Origin: Clostridiales bacterium
GTDB taxonomy: Bacteria; Bacillota; Clostridia; Christensenellales; Aristaeellaceae
Assembly (NCBI GenBank): GCA_004554085.1
Contig: SFNY01000046.1
Span: 1 to 18,891 of the forward strand
DNA length: 18,891 nt
Direction: 5' to 3'
Shown here: in pieces, positions 6,305 to 14,134 of the stretch
Layout of the letters: each line of letters opens with the position of its first letter
Numbering within the stretch: the stretch's first letter is position 1
Program-made: the position numbers and the translations under genes
Notes under the pieces: generated by a model
Told to the model about the DNA's origin: nothing
The model's database searches: none
Seen by the model: only the letters and a program-made list of their open reading frames with translations

Positions 6305-8566
6305 ATGCATAAGCTGCTTTCGATTCTCATGATCCTCGCGCTGATCCTCGCGCCCCTGAGCGCACTTGCCGCCCAGGGCGACGCGAACCTCGGCCGCAAC
6401 TTCTACGAGACCTACCGCGACAACATCGGCGGCGTCTTTACCGTAAACGACACCCTGTACGTCTACGGCTACAAGGGAATCTACGCCTGGCACGTGGGCG
6501 ACGCGGATCTCGCGCCCCTCATGTTCCCGGAGCAGGAGAACAGCGAAAACAACTACTCCAGCATCCAGAGCATCTTTGCCGACGGCGAGACCATCTACGC
6601 CCTGATCGCCACCTATCTGAGCAGCGAGACCACCTACAGTCTGGAGCGCGTCGAGCTGATTCCGCTCGAAATCGAGGGCGATCAGGTGAGCTACGGCGAA
6701 GCCACGGAGCTGAACCACGACGATCTGGTGGTGAACTACGGCGACGAAAACGACTACATGATTCAGATCAACAGCGTGTGCTGCGCGAATGGCCGCGCCT
6801 ACCTGTGCGTGTACAACGACATGGGCGAGTCCGCCGTCTACATGCTGGACCTCAGCGACGGCAGCAGCATGTTTCTGGAGGATCTGGAGAATCCCCTCGC
6901 CTGCACGCCCTATCTGGACGGCCACGTGCTGATCGAGTGCTTCGACTGGAACGCGAAGCAGTGCAATCTGCTGGACTACGACCCCGAAACCGAGAGCCTG
7001 TCCCCCGTCTGCCCGCCCCTTGAGCGCGAAACGGCGCTGCAGGGCATCGCCTACAGCGCGGAATCCGGCCGCCTGTTCTTTCAGGAGGACGGCTACGTGA
7101 AGGCCGCCACGGACTTCGACTTTGAAAACGCCGTCACCGTGGCCGAGTATCCCCAGTTCTACTACAACGATCAGGCCGCCCACCTGCTGCCCGGCGACTA
7201 CTACGTCTGCTTCGGCTACGAAAGCATCAGCGTCCGCGCCACCGACCCCGAATCCCTGCCCCAGACCCGCATCGTGGTCAGCGGCATGTCCGACTACGTG
7301 ACCGACGCCTACTACGACTTCACCAACACCCACGGCGACGTGGCGGTGGTGCTCTCCCAGGATTACGTCGAGGACAGCGCCATCATCGAGGGCATGATGA
7401 ACCGCGACGCCACCAACGACGTCCTGCTGCTCAGCGCCAATTCCAAGGCCTTCGAGTCGCTCTACCAGCGCGGCTACCTGGCCGAGATCGACGACGCGGA
7501 GCTGAAAACCGCCATCGAGGGCATGTATCCCGGACTTCAGGAGGTGCTGCTGCGCGACGGCGAGGTCGTGGCGGTGCCGGTGCGCCTCTACGGCTGGATT
7601 CCCGGCATCAGCATCGAGGGCTTTGAGAAGATCGGCGTCTCCCGCGAGGAGATTCCCACCAACTGGCTGGACTTCCTGGACTTCCTCGAGACCCTTTCGG
7701 ATAAGCTGCCCGAGGACGGCAGCGTGCGCATCTTCGACGAGTACATGACCCAGGAGTACGCGAAGAACGAGCTGTTCAGCGCCGTGTTCCAAAGCTACAA
7801 GAACGCCATGCCCGCCGGTGAGATTCGCTACAACACGCCGGTGCTTCAGGCCGCCTTTGAAAAGCTGCTCTCTCTGGACTACGAGGGCATGGGCCTTCCC
7901 GAGGATGACGATGAGGCCGAGATGATGGGCGGCAGCGTCTCCTTCTACACCGAGGGTGATCCTGAGCGCACCTACACCCTGTTCACCAGCAGCGTGGGCT
8001 GCACCCTGGGCAACTTCTACAACGATTTCGAGCCCTGGCCGCTGTCCTTCTCCGCGGACGACGTGGGCGTGCTGCCCATCGACCTGACCGTCGCGGTGAT
8101 CAATCCCTTCTCCGAGCACCGCGAGCTTGCCCAGGAATTCCTGCGCACGATCTACGACACCCTGAGCGAGGATACGCTGTACAACCTCAGCGACGCGCTG
8201 AACGAGCCCCTGCGCTACGAGTTCTACGAGGACAACCTTGCCGAGATCAACAAGATGCTGGATGACGAGCGCGCCGCGCTGGAGAAGGCCGAGCCCGTGG
8301 ACAAGCCCGCCCATCAGGAGACCATCGACCAGCTGGAGCGCTCCCTTGAGGATATGGAAAAGAACTACTGGATGATCTCCCCCGAATCGCTGGAGTGGTA
8401 CCGCAGCCATGCGCAGAACCTCCACGTGATGCGCTACGACTACACCGACGAGGCCGACGGCCTCTACGATCAGGCCGAGCAGCTGCTTCAGGGCCGCCTC
8501 AGCCCCGCCGACTTCCTCTCCGCCATGGATCAGAAGATTCGCATGATGGCGCTGGAGGGGAACTGA
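6305..8566 (+). CDS. Solute-binding protein with N-terminal propeller-like domain
   Basis: The 753-residue protein has a signal peptide (MHKLLSILMILALILAPLSALA) without a lipobox Cys. Residues ~35-315 are built of short repeated strands (VNDTLYVYGYKGIYAW, FADGETIYALIA, CCANGRAYLCVYN, TPYLDGHVLIECFD, SAESGRLFFQEDGYV), the look of a beta-propeller. From ~320 it turns into a family 1-type ABC solute-binding protein (RIVVSGMSDYVTDAYYDF, SAIIEGMMNRDATNDVLLL, YLAEIDD, PVRLYGWIP, NWLDFLDFLETL, DDVGVLPIDLTVAVINPFSEH). A charged helical, coiled-coil-like segment occupies ~640-690. Ordinary sugar-binding proteins have 400-550 residues, so the front domain is an addition. AAGGAG lies 9 bases before the ATG. 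Two MalFG-type permeases follow. Likely captures an oligosaccharide or similar ligand; ligand unknown. Confidence 0.85.
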   Translation: MHKLLSILMILALILAPLSALAAQGDANLGRNFYETYRDNIGGVFTVNDTLYVYGYKGIYAWHVGDADLAPLMFPEQENSENNYSSIQSIFADGETIYALIATYLSSETTYSLERVELIPLEIEGDQVSYGEATELNHDDLVVNYGDENDYMIQINSVCCANGRAYLCVYNDMGESAVYMLDLSDGSSMFLEDLENPLACTPYLDGHVLIECFDWNAKQCNLLDYDPETESLSPVCPPLERETALQGIAYSAESGRLFFQEDGYVKAATDFDFENAVTVAEYPQFYYNDQAAHLLPGDYYVCFGYESISVRATDPESLPQTRIVVSGMSDYVTDAYYDFTNTHGDVAVVLSQDYVEDSAIIEGMMNRDATNDVLLLSANSKAFESLYQRGYLAEIDDAELKTAIEGMYPGLQEVLLRDGEVVAVPVRLYGWIPGISIEGFEKIGVSREEIPTNWLDFLDFLETLSDKLPEDGSVRIFDEYMTQEYAKNELFSAVFQSYKNAMPAGEIRYNTPVLQAAFEKLLSLDYEGMGLPEDDDEAEMMGGSVSFYTEGDPERTYTLFTSSVGCTLGNFYNDFEPWPLSFSADDVGVLPIDLTVAVINPFSEHRELAQEFLRTIYDTLSEDTLYNLSDALNEPLRYEFYEDNLAEINKMLDDERAALEKAEPVDKPAHQETIDQLERSLEDMEKNYWMISPESLEWYRSHAQNLHVMRYDYTDEADGLYDQAEQLLQGRLSPADFLSAMDQKIRMMALEGN

Positions 8567-8592
8567 CGCAGCAGCCAGATTACAATCGTGGC

Positions 8593-8610
8593 GGGGGGAC
8601 GTGTCCCCCC
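8593..8610 (+). promoter_or_regulatory. Intercistronic GC hairpin after the binding-protein gene
   Basis: GGGGGGAC (8593-8600) pairs perfectly with GTCCCCCC (8603-8610). It sits in the 73-base gap between the binding-protein stop and the first permease. No T-run follows, so it is more likely an mRNA-stabilising or partial-stop element that keeps binding protein in excess over permease, as known for other binding-protein operons. Confidence 0.55.
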
Positions 8611-8639
8611 GTCCACAATAACATTACAGGAGGCGCGCC

Positions 8640-9494
8640 TTGTTTCGCCGAAAGAAATCCCTGTGGCTGTTTCTGCTTCCGCCGCTGATCGGGCTGCTGA
8701 TCTTCTACATCGTGCCCTTCTTCGGCGGCGTCTATTACAGTCTGACCGACGGAAGCTACAAAAACGCCTTCGTGGGCCTGCAAAACTACATCAACATCTG
8801 GCAGAACCCCATGTTTCTGCTGGGCCTGAAGAACACGCTGCTGCTGTCGCTGATCTGCGCCCCGGCGGTGTGGATTCTGTCGTTCCTCATTGCCATGCTG
8901 CTCAACCGGCTGCGCCCCGGCGGGGCGCTGCTGCGCAACAGCATCCTGCTGCCCTACCTGATGCCCGCGTCGGCGATGCTTCTGGTGTGGCTGCTGTTCT
9001 TCGATTACGGCGGCACGCTGAACCGCATCCTGCACCTGCTGGGCATGGATCGCGTGAACTGGCTGGACGGCGCCGCGCTGCGCGTGCCGGTGATCCTGCT
9101 GTTCATCTGGAAGAACCTGGGCTTTGCGGTGATTCTGTTCCTCTCCGCGCTGCAAACCGTGCCGGAGCCGCTGTATGAATATGCCCGGCTGGAGGGCGCG
9201 GGTTTCTTCCGCCAGGCCTTCTCCATCACGCTGCCGCTGATCTCCCCCACTGCCTTTCTGGTCGTCATCATCGAGTGGATCAGCGCCTTCAAGATCTTCC
9301 GCGAGGTGTACTTCATCGGCGGGGCCTACCCCGCCGACGCGGTCTACACCCTGCAAAATTACATGAACAATATGTACAACAAGCTCAACTACCAGAACGT
9401 GACCACCGCAGCCTACAGCTTCGCGCTGATCGTGTTCGCGCTGTTCGGCGTGCTGTTCTATCTACAAAACCGCATGCAGCGGAACCTGAAGTGA
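8640..9494 (+). CDS. Sugar-type ABC importer permease (MalF/UgpA-like)
   Basis: This 284-residue inner-membrane permease belongs to the carbohydrate-uptake class 1 (MalF/UgpA) type. There are about six membrane spans: ~8-30, 65-90, 100-121, 149-170, 202-224 and 258-277. The family signature loop that docks the ATPase is present at ~178-203 (YEYARLEGAGFFRQAF followed by SITLPLISP). Translation starts at TTG 8640, with AGGAGG (8628-8633) 6 bases upstream and no better ATG nearby. It would form a heterodimer with the product of the next gene, fed by the preceding binding protein. No ATPase gene is linked, so a shared MsmK-type ATPase is the simplest assumption. Confidence 0.92.
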   Translation: MFRRKKSLWLFLLPPLIGLLIFYIVPFFGGVYYSLTDGSYKNAFVGLQNYINIWQNPMFLLGLKNTLLLSLICAPAVWILSFLIAMLLNRLRPGGALLRNSILLPYLMPASAMLLVWLLFFDYGGTLNRILHLLGMDRVNWLDGAALRVPVILLFIWKNLGFAVILFLSALQTVPEPLYEYARLEGAGFFRQAFSITLPLISPTAFLVVIIEWISAFKIFREVYFIGGAYPADAVYTLQNYMNNMYNKLNYQNVTTAAYSFALIVFALFGVLFYLQNRMQRNLK

Positions 9495-9504
9495 GGTGCG
9501 GCGC

Positions 9505-10368
9505 ATGAAAAAAACCAACCGTCGCCGCCGCCACCTGCTCACCCGCTTTCTGCTGGTGCTGTTGGCGCTGGTGATCCTGCTGCCGGTGATCGTCACCGTG
9601 CTCTACTCCTTCTTCTCCCCCGAGGAGATTCGCGCCTTCATGGACACCCGCGGCTCCTTCAGCGACACGGCCTGGATGGACGCGCGGCTCAGTCCCCGCA
9701 TGTTCTCGCTGAGCCAGTACTGGAAGATCTTGATCGTGGACACCTCGGTGCTGCGGATGTTTGCGATGTCGGTGTTCTACACGGTGATGATCCTGCTGGG
9801 TCAGGCGGTGTTCGTGCCGATGCTGGCCTACGCACTGAGCCGCTTCCAGTTCAAGGGCCGCAGCGTCATCTTCATGGCGATCCTGCTGCTGATGCTGCTG
9901 CCCTATCAGGTCACGATGGTGCCGAACGTGCTGACTCTCAAGCGCATGGGCCTGATGAACACGGTCTGGGCGGTGATTTTGCCGCTGTGGTTTGCGCCGT
10001 TCTACGTGTTCCTGCTGCGCCAGTTCATGGCGAGCCTGCCCAACGAGCTGTTCGAGGCCGCACAGGTGGACGGCGCGGGCACGATCCGCTGCTACTTCCA
10101 CGTGGCGCTGCCGGTGTGCCGCCCGGCCATCGGCGCGGCGCTGGCGCTGTCCTTTGCGGACTGCTGGAACCTTGTCGAGCAGCCCATGACCTACCTGAGC
10201 CAGAGAACCGAGCTGCAGCCGCTGTCCGTGATGTTCAACCAGCTGGTCAGCGAGAGCACCGGCGTGGAGTTCGCCGGCGCGGTGATCTACATGCTCCCGG
10301 CGCTGTTCGTCTACCTCTACTTTCTGGAGGACATCCTCTCGGGCATCCAGCTCACGGAGCTGAAATAA
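9505..10368 (+). CDS. Sugar-type ABC importer permease (MalG/UgpE-like)
   Basis: This 287-residue permease is the second subunit of the class 1 sugar importer. Membrane spans lie at ~12-35, 85-112, 120-143, 152-172, 205-222 and 256-275. The ATPase-coupling EAA loop is well kept (FEAAQVDGAGTIRCYF then HVALPVCRP, ~183-207). I start at ATG 9505 because GAGG (9493-9496), overlapping the previous stop, lies 8 bases upstream; the in-frame GTG at 9496 would have no ribosome site. A periplasmic-side loop at ~38-70 is a little longer than usual. The gap to the first permease is 10 bases, so the two are probably co-translated. Confidence 0.92.
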   Translation: MKKTNRRRRHLLTRFLLVLLALVILLPVIVTVLYSFFSPEEIRAFMDTRGSFSDTAWMDARLSPRMFSLSQYWKILIVDTSVLRMFAMSVFYTVMILLGQAVFVPMLAYALSRFQFKGRSVIFMAILLLMLLPYQVTMVPNVLTLKRMGLMNTVWAVILPLWFAPFYVFLLRQFMASLPNELFEAAQVDGAGTIRCYFHVALPVCRPAIGAALALSFADCWNLVEQPMTYLSQRTELQPLSVMFNQLVSESTGVEFAGAVIYMLPALFVYLYFLEDILSGIQLTELK

Positions 10369-10374
10369 GTGGAT

Positions 10375-10419
10375 GGGGGAGTAAACTTCCCCGGAATCCC
10401 CCGCGCGGTGCATCCGCGC
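10375..10419 (+). promoter_or_regulatory. Paired hairpins between importer and adaptor genes
   Basis: The 84-base gap between the second permease and the adaptor gene holds GGGGA/TCCCC (10376-10380 with 10388-10392) and a perfect GCGCGG/CCGCGC stem (10403-10408 with 10414-10419). Neither has a T-run. They may separate expression of the importer half from the adaptor/MacB half, or shield the transcript ends. No promoter is evident in this gap. Confidence 0.4.
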
Positions 10420-10452
10420 CTGAAACGCTCACAAAACAGGAGTTGCTGAAAA

Positions 10453-11787
10453 ATGAAGCTGAAAAAAATCGCCCTGCGCGGACTGATCGGCGTGGCCGTG
10501 GCGGTGGCGCTGTGCATGTTCTTCTCCGGCACCATCGAAAACATCACCACGCCCAAGGTGAAGCTGGCGAAGGCCTCCCGGGGCAAGCTGGTGGAAAAGC
10601 TGGAGCTGAGCGGCGTGCTGGCCTACCCCGAGGTGGAGGAGATGCGCCTGAGCCTGCCCGCCGGGCAGACGCTCACCATCAATCGGGTGAACGTGCGCGC
10701 GGGCTATCCCGTGAAGGCGGGCGACGTGGTGCTCGAGGCCAGCGTCACCGGCTACGAGGCCGCCGCGAAGCAGGCCCAGGACGCGTACGACGCGGCGCTG
10801 GACGCGCTGATGGAGATCGACCGCAAGAACGAGGGGCTGACCCTGCGCCGCAGCGAGCAGACCTACGCCGAGACCTACGCCGCGCTGCGCGCCGCCGCCC
10901 GTGCAACCGCCCGCAAAAAGACCGAGATGGACGTGCTGCTGCGCGCCGCGAAGCTGAGCTACACCGACAATGCTTACCCTGACGGCGCGGATGAAGCCAC
11001 CGTTGCCGCCATCGACGCCTATCGCGCGGCCCTGTCCGCCCAGGACGAGGCCCAGCAGGCCTTCAACCGCGCGGCGCGCTACGGCATGGACGATGCGGTC
11101 TGGAGCTACATCTCCGAGCGCCAGAGCGCCCAGGAGAATCTGGACGACTGCGCCGAAAAGCAGGTGGAGCTGGAGGAGCTGCGCCGCACCGCCGCGACCA
11201 TCTGCGCGCCCCGGGATGGCGTAATCGCAGAGATCAATTTGAAGCAGGGCGATCCCTACGACGGCTCCATGCCCCTGTACAAGCTCACCGCCGAGGGCAG
11301 CTCCCCCGCGCTGCGGGCCGACCTCACTGGCGTGGACAAGAACATCACCGAGGGCATGAGCGTCACCGTGTCCGTGGGCGGCGACAGCGTGGAGGCGAAG
11401 ATCGCGTCGCTGGGCTTCACCGAGTCCGGCGCGCGCTGCGCCGACGTGATCGTCTCCGACGAGATTCTCCGCGCTGCGGGCAGCATGTACGCGCTGTCCC
11501 AGGATTCGGTGAAGCTGACGGTGCTGTTCAAGTCCAAGCAGAGCAGCTGCCTGCTCCCCGCCTCCGCCGTGCGCGGCAGCGGAGACAGCCGCTACGTCTA
11601 CACCGTGAACGAGCGCACCACCACCTTCGGCAAGAAGAAGCTCTCCCTGTCCAAGATGACCGTTCACGTCATCGCCGAGGCGGACGGCGTGGCCTCCATC
11701 GAGGAGGACCTGAGCTACTACACCATCGCCTACATGGAGGATCGCGCCCTGCGCGACGGCTCCGATGTGATGGAATATGTGGAATGA
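10453..11787 (+). CDS. Membrane-anchored HlyD/MacA-type adaptor protein
   Basis: The 444-residue protein has one N-terminal membrane anchor (~8-26), then the first lipoyl half (SLPAGQTLTINRVNVRAGYPV, split across 67-87). Residues ~96-246 form a long Ala/Glu/Gln-rich coiled-coil hairpin (YEAAAKQAQDAYDAALDAL; ERQSAQENLDDCAEKQVELE). The second lipoyl half, ICAPRDGVIAEINLKQGD, lies at 250-267, followed by beta-barrel and membrane-proximal regions (~285-440). This is the standard order for MacA/HlyD-type fusion proteins that work with MacB-type transporters or RND pumps. AGGAG (10438-10442) lies 10 bases before the ATG. The next gene encodes a MacB-like permease just 7 bases downstream, the expected partner. 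Substrate unknown. Confidence 0.88.
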   Translation: MKLKKIALRGLIGVAVAVALCMFFSGTIENITTPKVKLAKASRGKLVEKLELSGVLAYPEVEEMRLSLPAGQTLTINRVNVRAGYPVKAGDVVLEASVTGYEAAAKQAQDAYDAALDALMEIDRKNEGLTLRRSEQTYAETYAALRAAARATARKKTEMDVLLRAAKLSYTDNAYPDGADEATVAAIDAYRAALSAQDEAQQAFNRAARYGMDDAVWSYISERQSAQENLDDCAEKQVELEELRRTAATICAPRDGVIAEINLKQGDPYDGSMPLYKLTAEGSSPALRADLTGVDKNITEGMSVTVSVGGDSVEAKIASLGFTESGARCADVIVSDEILRAAGSMYALSQDSVKLTVLFKSKQSSCLLPASAVRGSGDSRYVYTVNERTTTFGKKKLSLSKMTVHVIAEADGVASIEEDLSYYTIAYMEDRALRDGSDVMEYVE

Positions 11788-11794
11788 GGCGCGT

Positions 11795-12988
11795 ATGAGG
11801 AAGAGACGATTCTCCCGAACCGCCCGGCTGCTGATCGCCCTGGGCGTGGTTCTCCAGATCGCCGCGCTGGCTGCGTTCAGCGCAAACGACGCGCTGCTGG
11901 AGTACGCCATCTGCGCGCCGGACGTGCAGACCGTGAGCACAGCGGACGGCTCCTCCCATGCCGAGACCGAGCTGGAGCCGTTGATCGAGGCCCGCGACGA
12001 CGTGTTCGAGCAGCTGGGCGACGGCCTTTCGGTGCTGGCCTGCGGCGGCGTCAAGAGCGGCGCAAGCGTCTCCGGCAACGGAACCACCGCCGATGCGGCC
12101 TTGCAGGCGGTGGACCTGTGCTGGCTGGAGACCTGTCCCCGGCGCATCGCCGAGGGGCGCTGGATGGACGGAAGCGAGCTGAAGTCCGGCGCGAGGGTAG
12201 CTGTGCTGGACGCAGATCTGGCCTTCAAGCTCTTTGGCTCGGAGTCCGCGCTGGAGCGCACAGTGCGCATCGGTGAAGCGGACTACCGGGTCATCGGCAC
12301 GGTGCGCCACCGCCGCAGCGTAGGCGAGCGCGACGCATGCAGCGCCTACGTCCCCCTGTCGGCGGTCGCGGCGCAGGGAATCCAATTGGACATACTGACC
12401 ATGTACGCCCTGCCGCTTGCGCAGACGGGCATGGATCAGAGCTTCACCGCCGCCATGCGCGACGCATGGGGATCGGGCAGCTTCTACAACCTGCGCAGGG
12501 AGGCCATGGGCGGCATGCTGCTGAGCCGACTGCTGCTGTGCGCGCTGGGCATGGCGCTGCTGTGGCGGCTGGTGAACCCGCTGCGCGGCCTTGCGAAGCG
12601 CTTCCGGGGCGAGATCGCCGAGATGCAGCGGCACGGCTACCTCAGGAGCTACCTGCTGCCCTCCGTCGCGCGGATCTTCATGCTGATGCTCTGCGCGGCT
12701 GCGTGGCTGGCGGCGGTCTACGGCGTGCTGTGCGTGGCCATCGAGCCGGTGTACACCTTCACCGAGTGTGTCCCGGAGTCGCTGGTGGAGCTCTCCGCGC
12801 TGCGGACGGTGTTCTGGAGCCGCGCGGAAGATGCGGCGCAGCTGGTGAAGGTCGTCACGCCCGAGGCCGCGCGTTCCGCCTTCTGGGGCAGCGCGGCGCG
12901 CCTGGGCGCGGTTCTGACGCTGCTGGGCCTGGCGCTGGGCAGAGGACGGAGCGATAAAAGCTGCGCTCCGCAGGCAGCCGAAAACTGA
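11795..12988 (+). CDS. MacB/FtsX-type ABC permease without ATPase domain
   Basis: The 397-residue protein has the topology of a MacB permease: one span (~11-30), a large extracytoplasmic domain, then three spans (~241-259, 290-316, 368-384). The extracytoplasmic part carries MacB core-like features: VSGNGTTADAALQAVDLCW, the IAEGRWMDGSEL turn (118-129), VAVLDADLAFKLFGSESAL (136-153) and YRVIGTVRHRR (164-174). It lacks the ATPase domain fused in E. coli MacB, and no separate one is encoded nearby. I start at ATG 11795 (GAGG 5 bases upstream) rather than the ATG at 11777, which overlaps the adaptor gene and has no ribosome site. In such systems the permease drives shape changes rather than moving substrate through a channel. 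A terminator follows. Confidence 0.75.
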   Translation: MRKRRFSRTARLLIALGVVLQIAALAAFSANDALLEYAICAPDVQTVSTADGSSHAETELEPLIEARDDVFEQLGDGLSVLACGGVKSGASVSGNGTTADAALQAVDLCWLETCPRRIAEGRWMDGSELKSGARVAVLDADLAFKLFGSESALERTVRIGEADYRVIGTVRHRRSVGERDACSAYVPLSAVAAQGIQLDILTMYALPLAQTGMDQSFTAAMRDAWGSGSFYNLRREAMGGMLLSRLLLCALGMALLWRLVNPLRGLAKRFRGEIAEMQRHGYLRSYLLPSVARIFMLMLCAAAWLAAVYGVLCVAIEPVYTFTECVPESLVELSALRTVFWSRAEDAAQLVKVVTPEAARSAFWGSAARLGAVLTLLGLALGRGRSDKSCAPQAAEN

Positions 12989-13001
12989 ATGGTCAGCATC
13001 G

Positions 13002-13048
13002 AACCCCACGCCCCGACCTGTGAAAGCAGATCGCGGGCGCGGGGTTTT
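13002..13048 (+). terminator. Terminator of the seven-gene block
   Basis: AACCCC-A-CGCCC (13002-13013) pairs with GGGCG-C-GGGGTT (13035-13046) apart from one A/C mismatch; the T-run is TTTT at 13045-13048. It begins 14 bases after the MacB-like stop codon. Confidence 0.75.
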
Positions 13049-13084
13049 CTGATGTCAATCCCCCGCCGATGCTTCTGGACATGA

Positions 13085-13116
13085 AAAAGCCACCCCATTT
13101 GCATGGGATGGCTTTT
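13085..13116 (-). terminator. Terminator of the rpmH-jag cluster (can act both ways)
   Basis: AAAAGCCA-C-CCCAT (13085-13098) pairs with ATGGG-A-TGGCTTTT (13103-13116), one mismatch, 4-base loop. A-runs on one side and T-runs on the other let it work in either direction. It lies 10 bases past the jag stop and also backs up the terminator of the converging block. Confidence 0.85.
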
Positions 13117-13126
13117 CTATGCGCCT

Positions 13127-14104
13127 TTACTTCAGGGTGATGATCACGCGGCGGTAAGGCTCCTCGCCCTCCGAGTGGGTGGTCACCTCGGGGTCGTTCT
13201 GCAGCGCGGAGTGCAGAATGCGGCGCTCGTTGGGGTTCATGGGCTCCAGGGCGACGCGACGGCCGCTCTTCTTGGCGCGGTTGGCCATGCGCACGGCCAG
13301 CTTCCGCAGCGCCTCCTCGCGCTTGGCGCGGTAGTTCTCGGTGTCCAGCGACACGCGCAGATAATCCTCGCGGTTGCGGTTGACGTTCAGGCTGGTGAGG
13401 TACTGGAGCGCGTCCAGCGTCTCGCCGCGACGGCCGATGAGGATGCTCATGTTCTCGCCGGAGAGCTGCATGCGCAGCTGCTCCTCAGATTCGCTGACCT
13501 CGATCTGCGTGGGCACGCTCATCTTCTCAGTCAGGCCCAGCAGGAAGTCGCGCGCGCCCTTGGCGGTGTCACTCAGCGCCTCCTCGGGGGTGGCCACGAA
13601 GGGCTCCGCAGGCTCGGCGGGGGCCGCAACGGTCACGGGCTCCGGGATGGGCTCGCGCATCTCCTTGCGCTCCTTGTCCTTGCGGTTGCGGGACCTGCGC
13701 TTCTCGCTCTTTTCAGGCTTTGCCTCTGCGGCGGCGGCTTCCTGGACGGGCTCGTCCCTGACCTCGGCGGCAGGCTCCTCGGCCTTCTCCGCCTTCTTCA
13801 CCGGCGCGGCCTTGGGGGCGCTCTGCTCGACCTTGGCGGGCTTGCTCTCGCGCTTCTTTTCGCGCTTGCGGCCCTGCGCAGGCTGATCGAGACTGAACAC
13901 AGGCATTTCGATGTCGAAGGAATGATCCTCCTCCTTGACGGTCAGGCGAACCTTCGCGGGCTTGCCGAACATGCCGAAGAGTCCGGGGCTGCCCATGTCG
14001 ATGACGCTGGTTTCCACCTCGTCAAGCGTGCAACCAAGCTCCTTCAGGCCGTTCTGGATCGCGTCCTTCACGGTCTTTCCGCTTGCTTCAATAAATCTGT
14101 TCAA
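13127..14104 (-). CDS. jag: RNA-binding protein Jag/KhpB
   Basis: Jag (KhpB) is a cytoplasmic RNA-binding protein that in Firmicutes partners with KhpA and affects cell elongation and division. The 325-residue product has the three family parts in order. The Jag-N domain covers ~1-52 (MNRFIEASGKTVKDAI; GSPGLFGMFGKPAKVRL). A type II KH domain covers ~175-255, with the binding loop ILIGRRGETLDALQYL at 221-236. The R3H domain is at ~262-325, with the motif NERRILH (R294, H298). Between Jag-N and KH lies an unusually long Lys/Glu/Ala/Pro-rich linker (~75-170). The start is TTG at 14104, supported by AAGGAGG 9 bases upstream. It lies 30 bases downstream of yidC. The usual next genes, mnmE and mnmG, do not follow. 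Confidence 0.95.
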   Translation of the reverse strand: MNRFIEASGKTVKDAIQNGLKELGCTLDEVETSVIDMGSPGLFGMFGKPAKVRLTVKEEDHSFDIEMPVFSLDQPAQGRKREKKRESKPAKVEQSAPKAAPVKKAEKAEEPAAEVRDEPVQEAAAAEAKPEKSEKRRSRNRKDKERKEMREPIPEPVTVAAPAEPAEPFVATPEEALSDTAKGARDFLLGLTEKMSVPTQIEVSESEEQLRMQLSGENMSILIGRRGETLDALQYLTSLNVNRNREDYLRVSLDTENYRAKREEALRKLAVRMANRAKKSGRRVALEPMNPNERRILHSALQNDPEVTTHSEGEEPYRRVIITLK

Positions 14105-14134
14105 GGCGGGATGCCTCCTTATCTTACTGGGAAA

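Noticed and set aside
6227..8425. Minus-strand open frame (732 codons) opposite the binding-protein gene
   Set aside because: Same codon-bias effect; a low-complexity Val/Gly/His/Ala product with no ribosome site.
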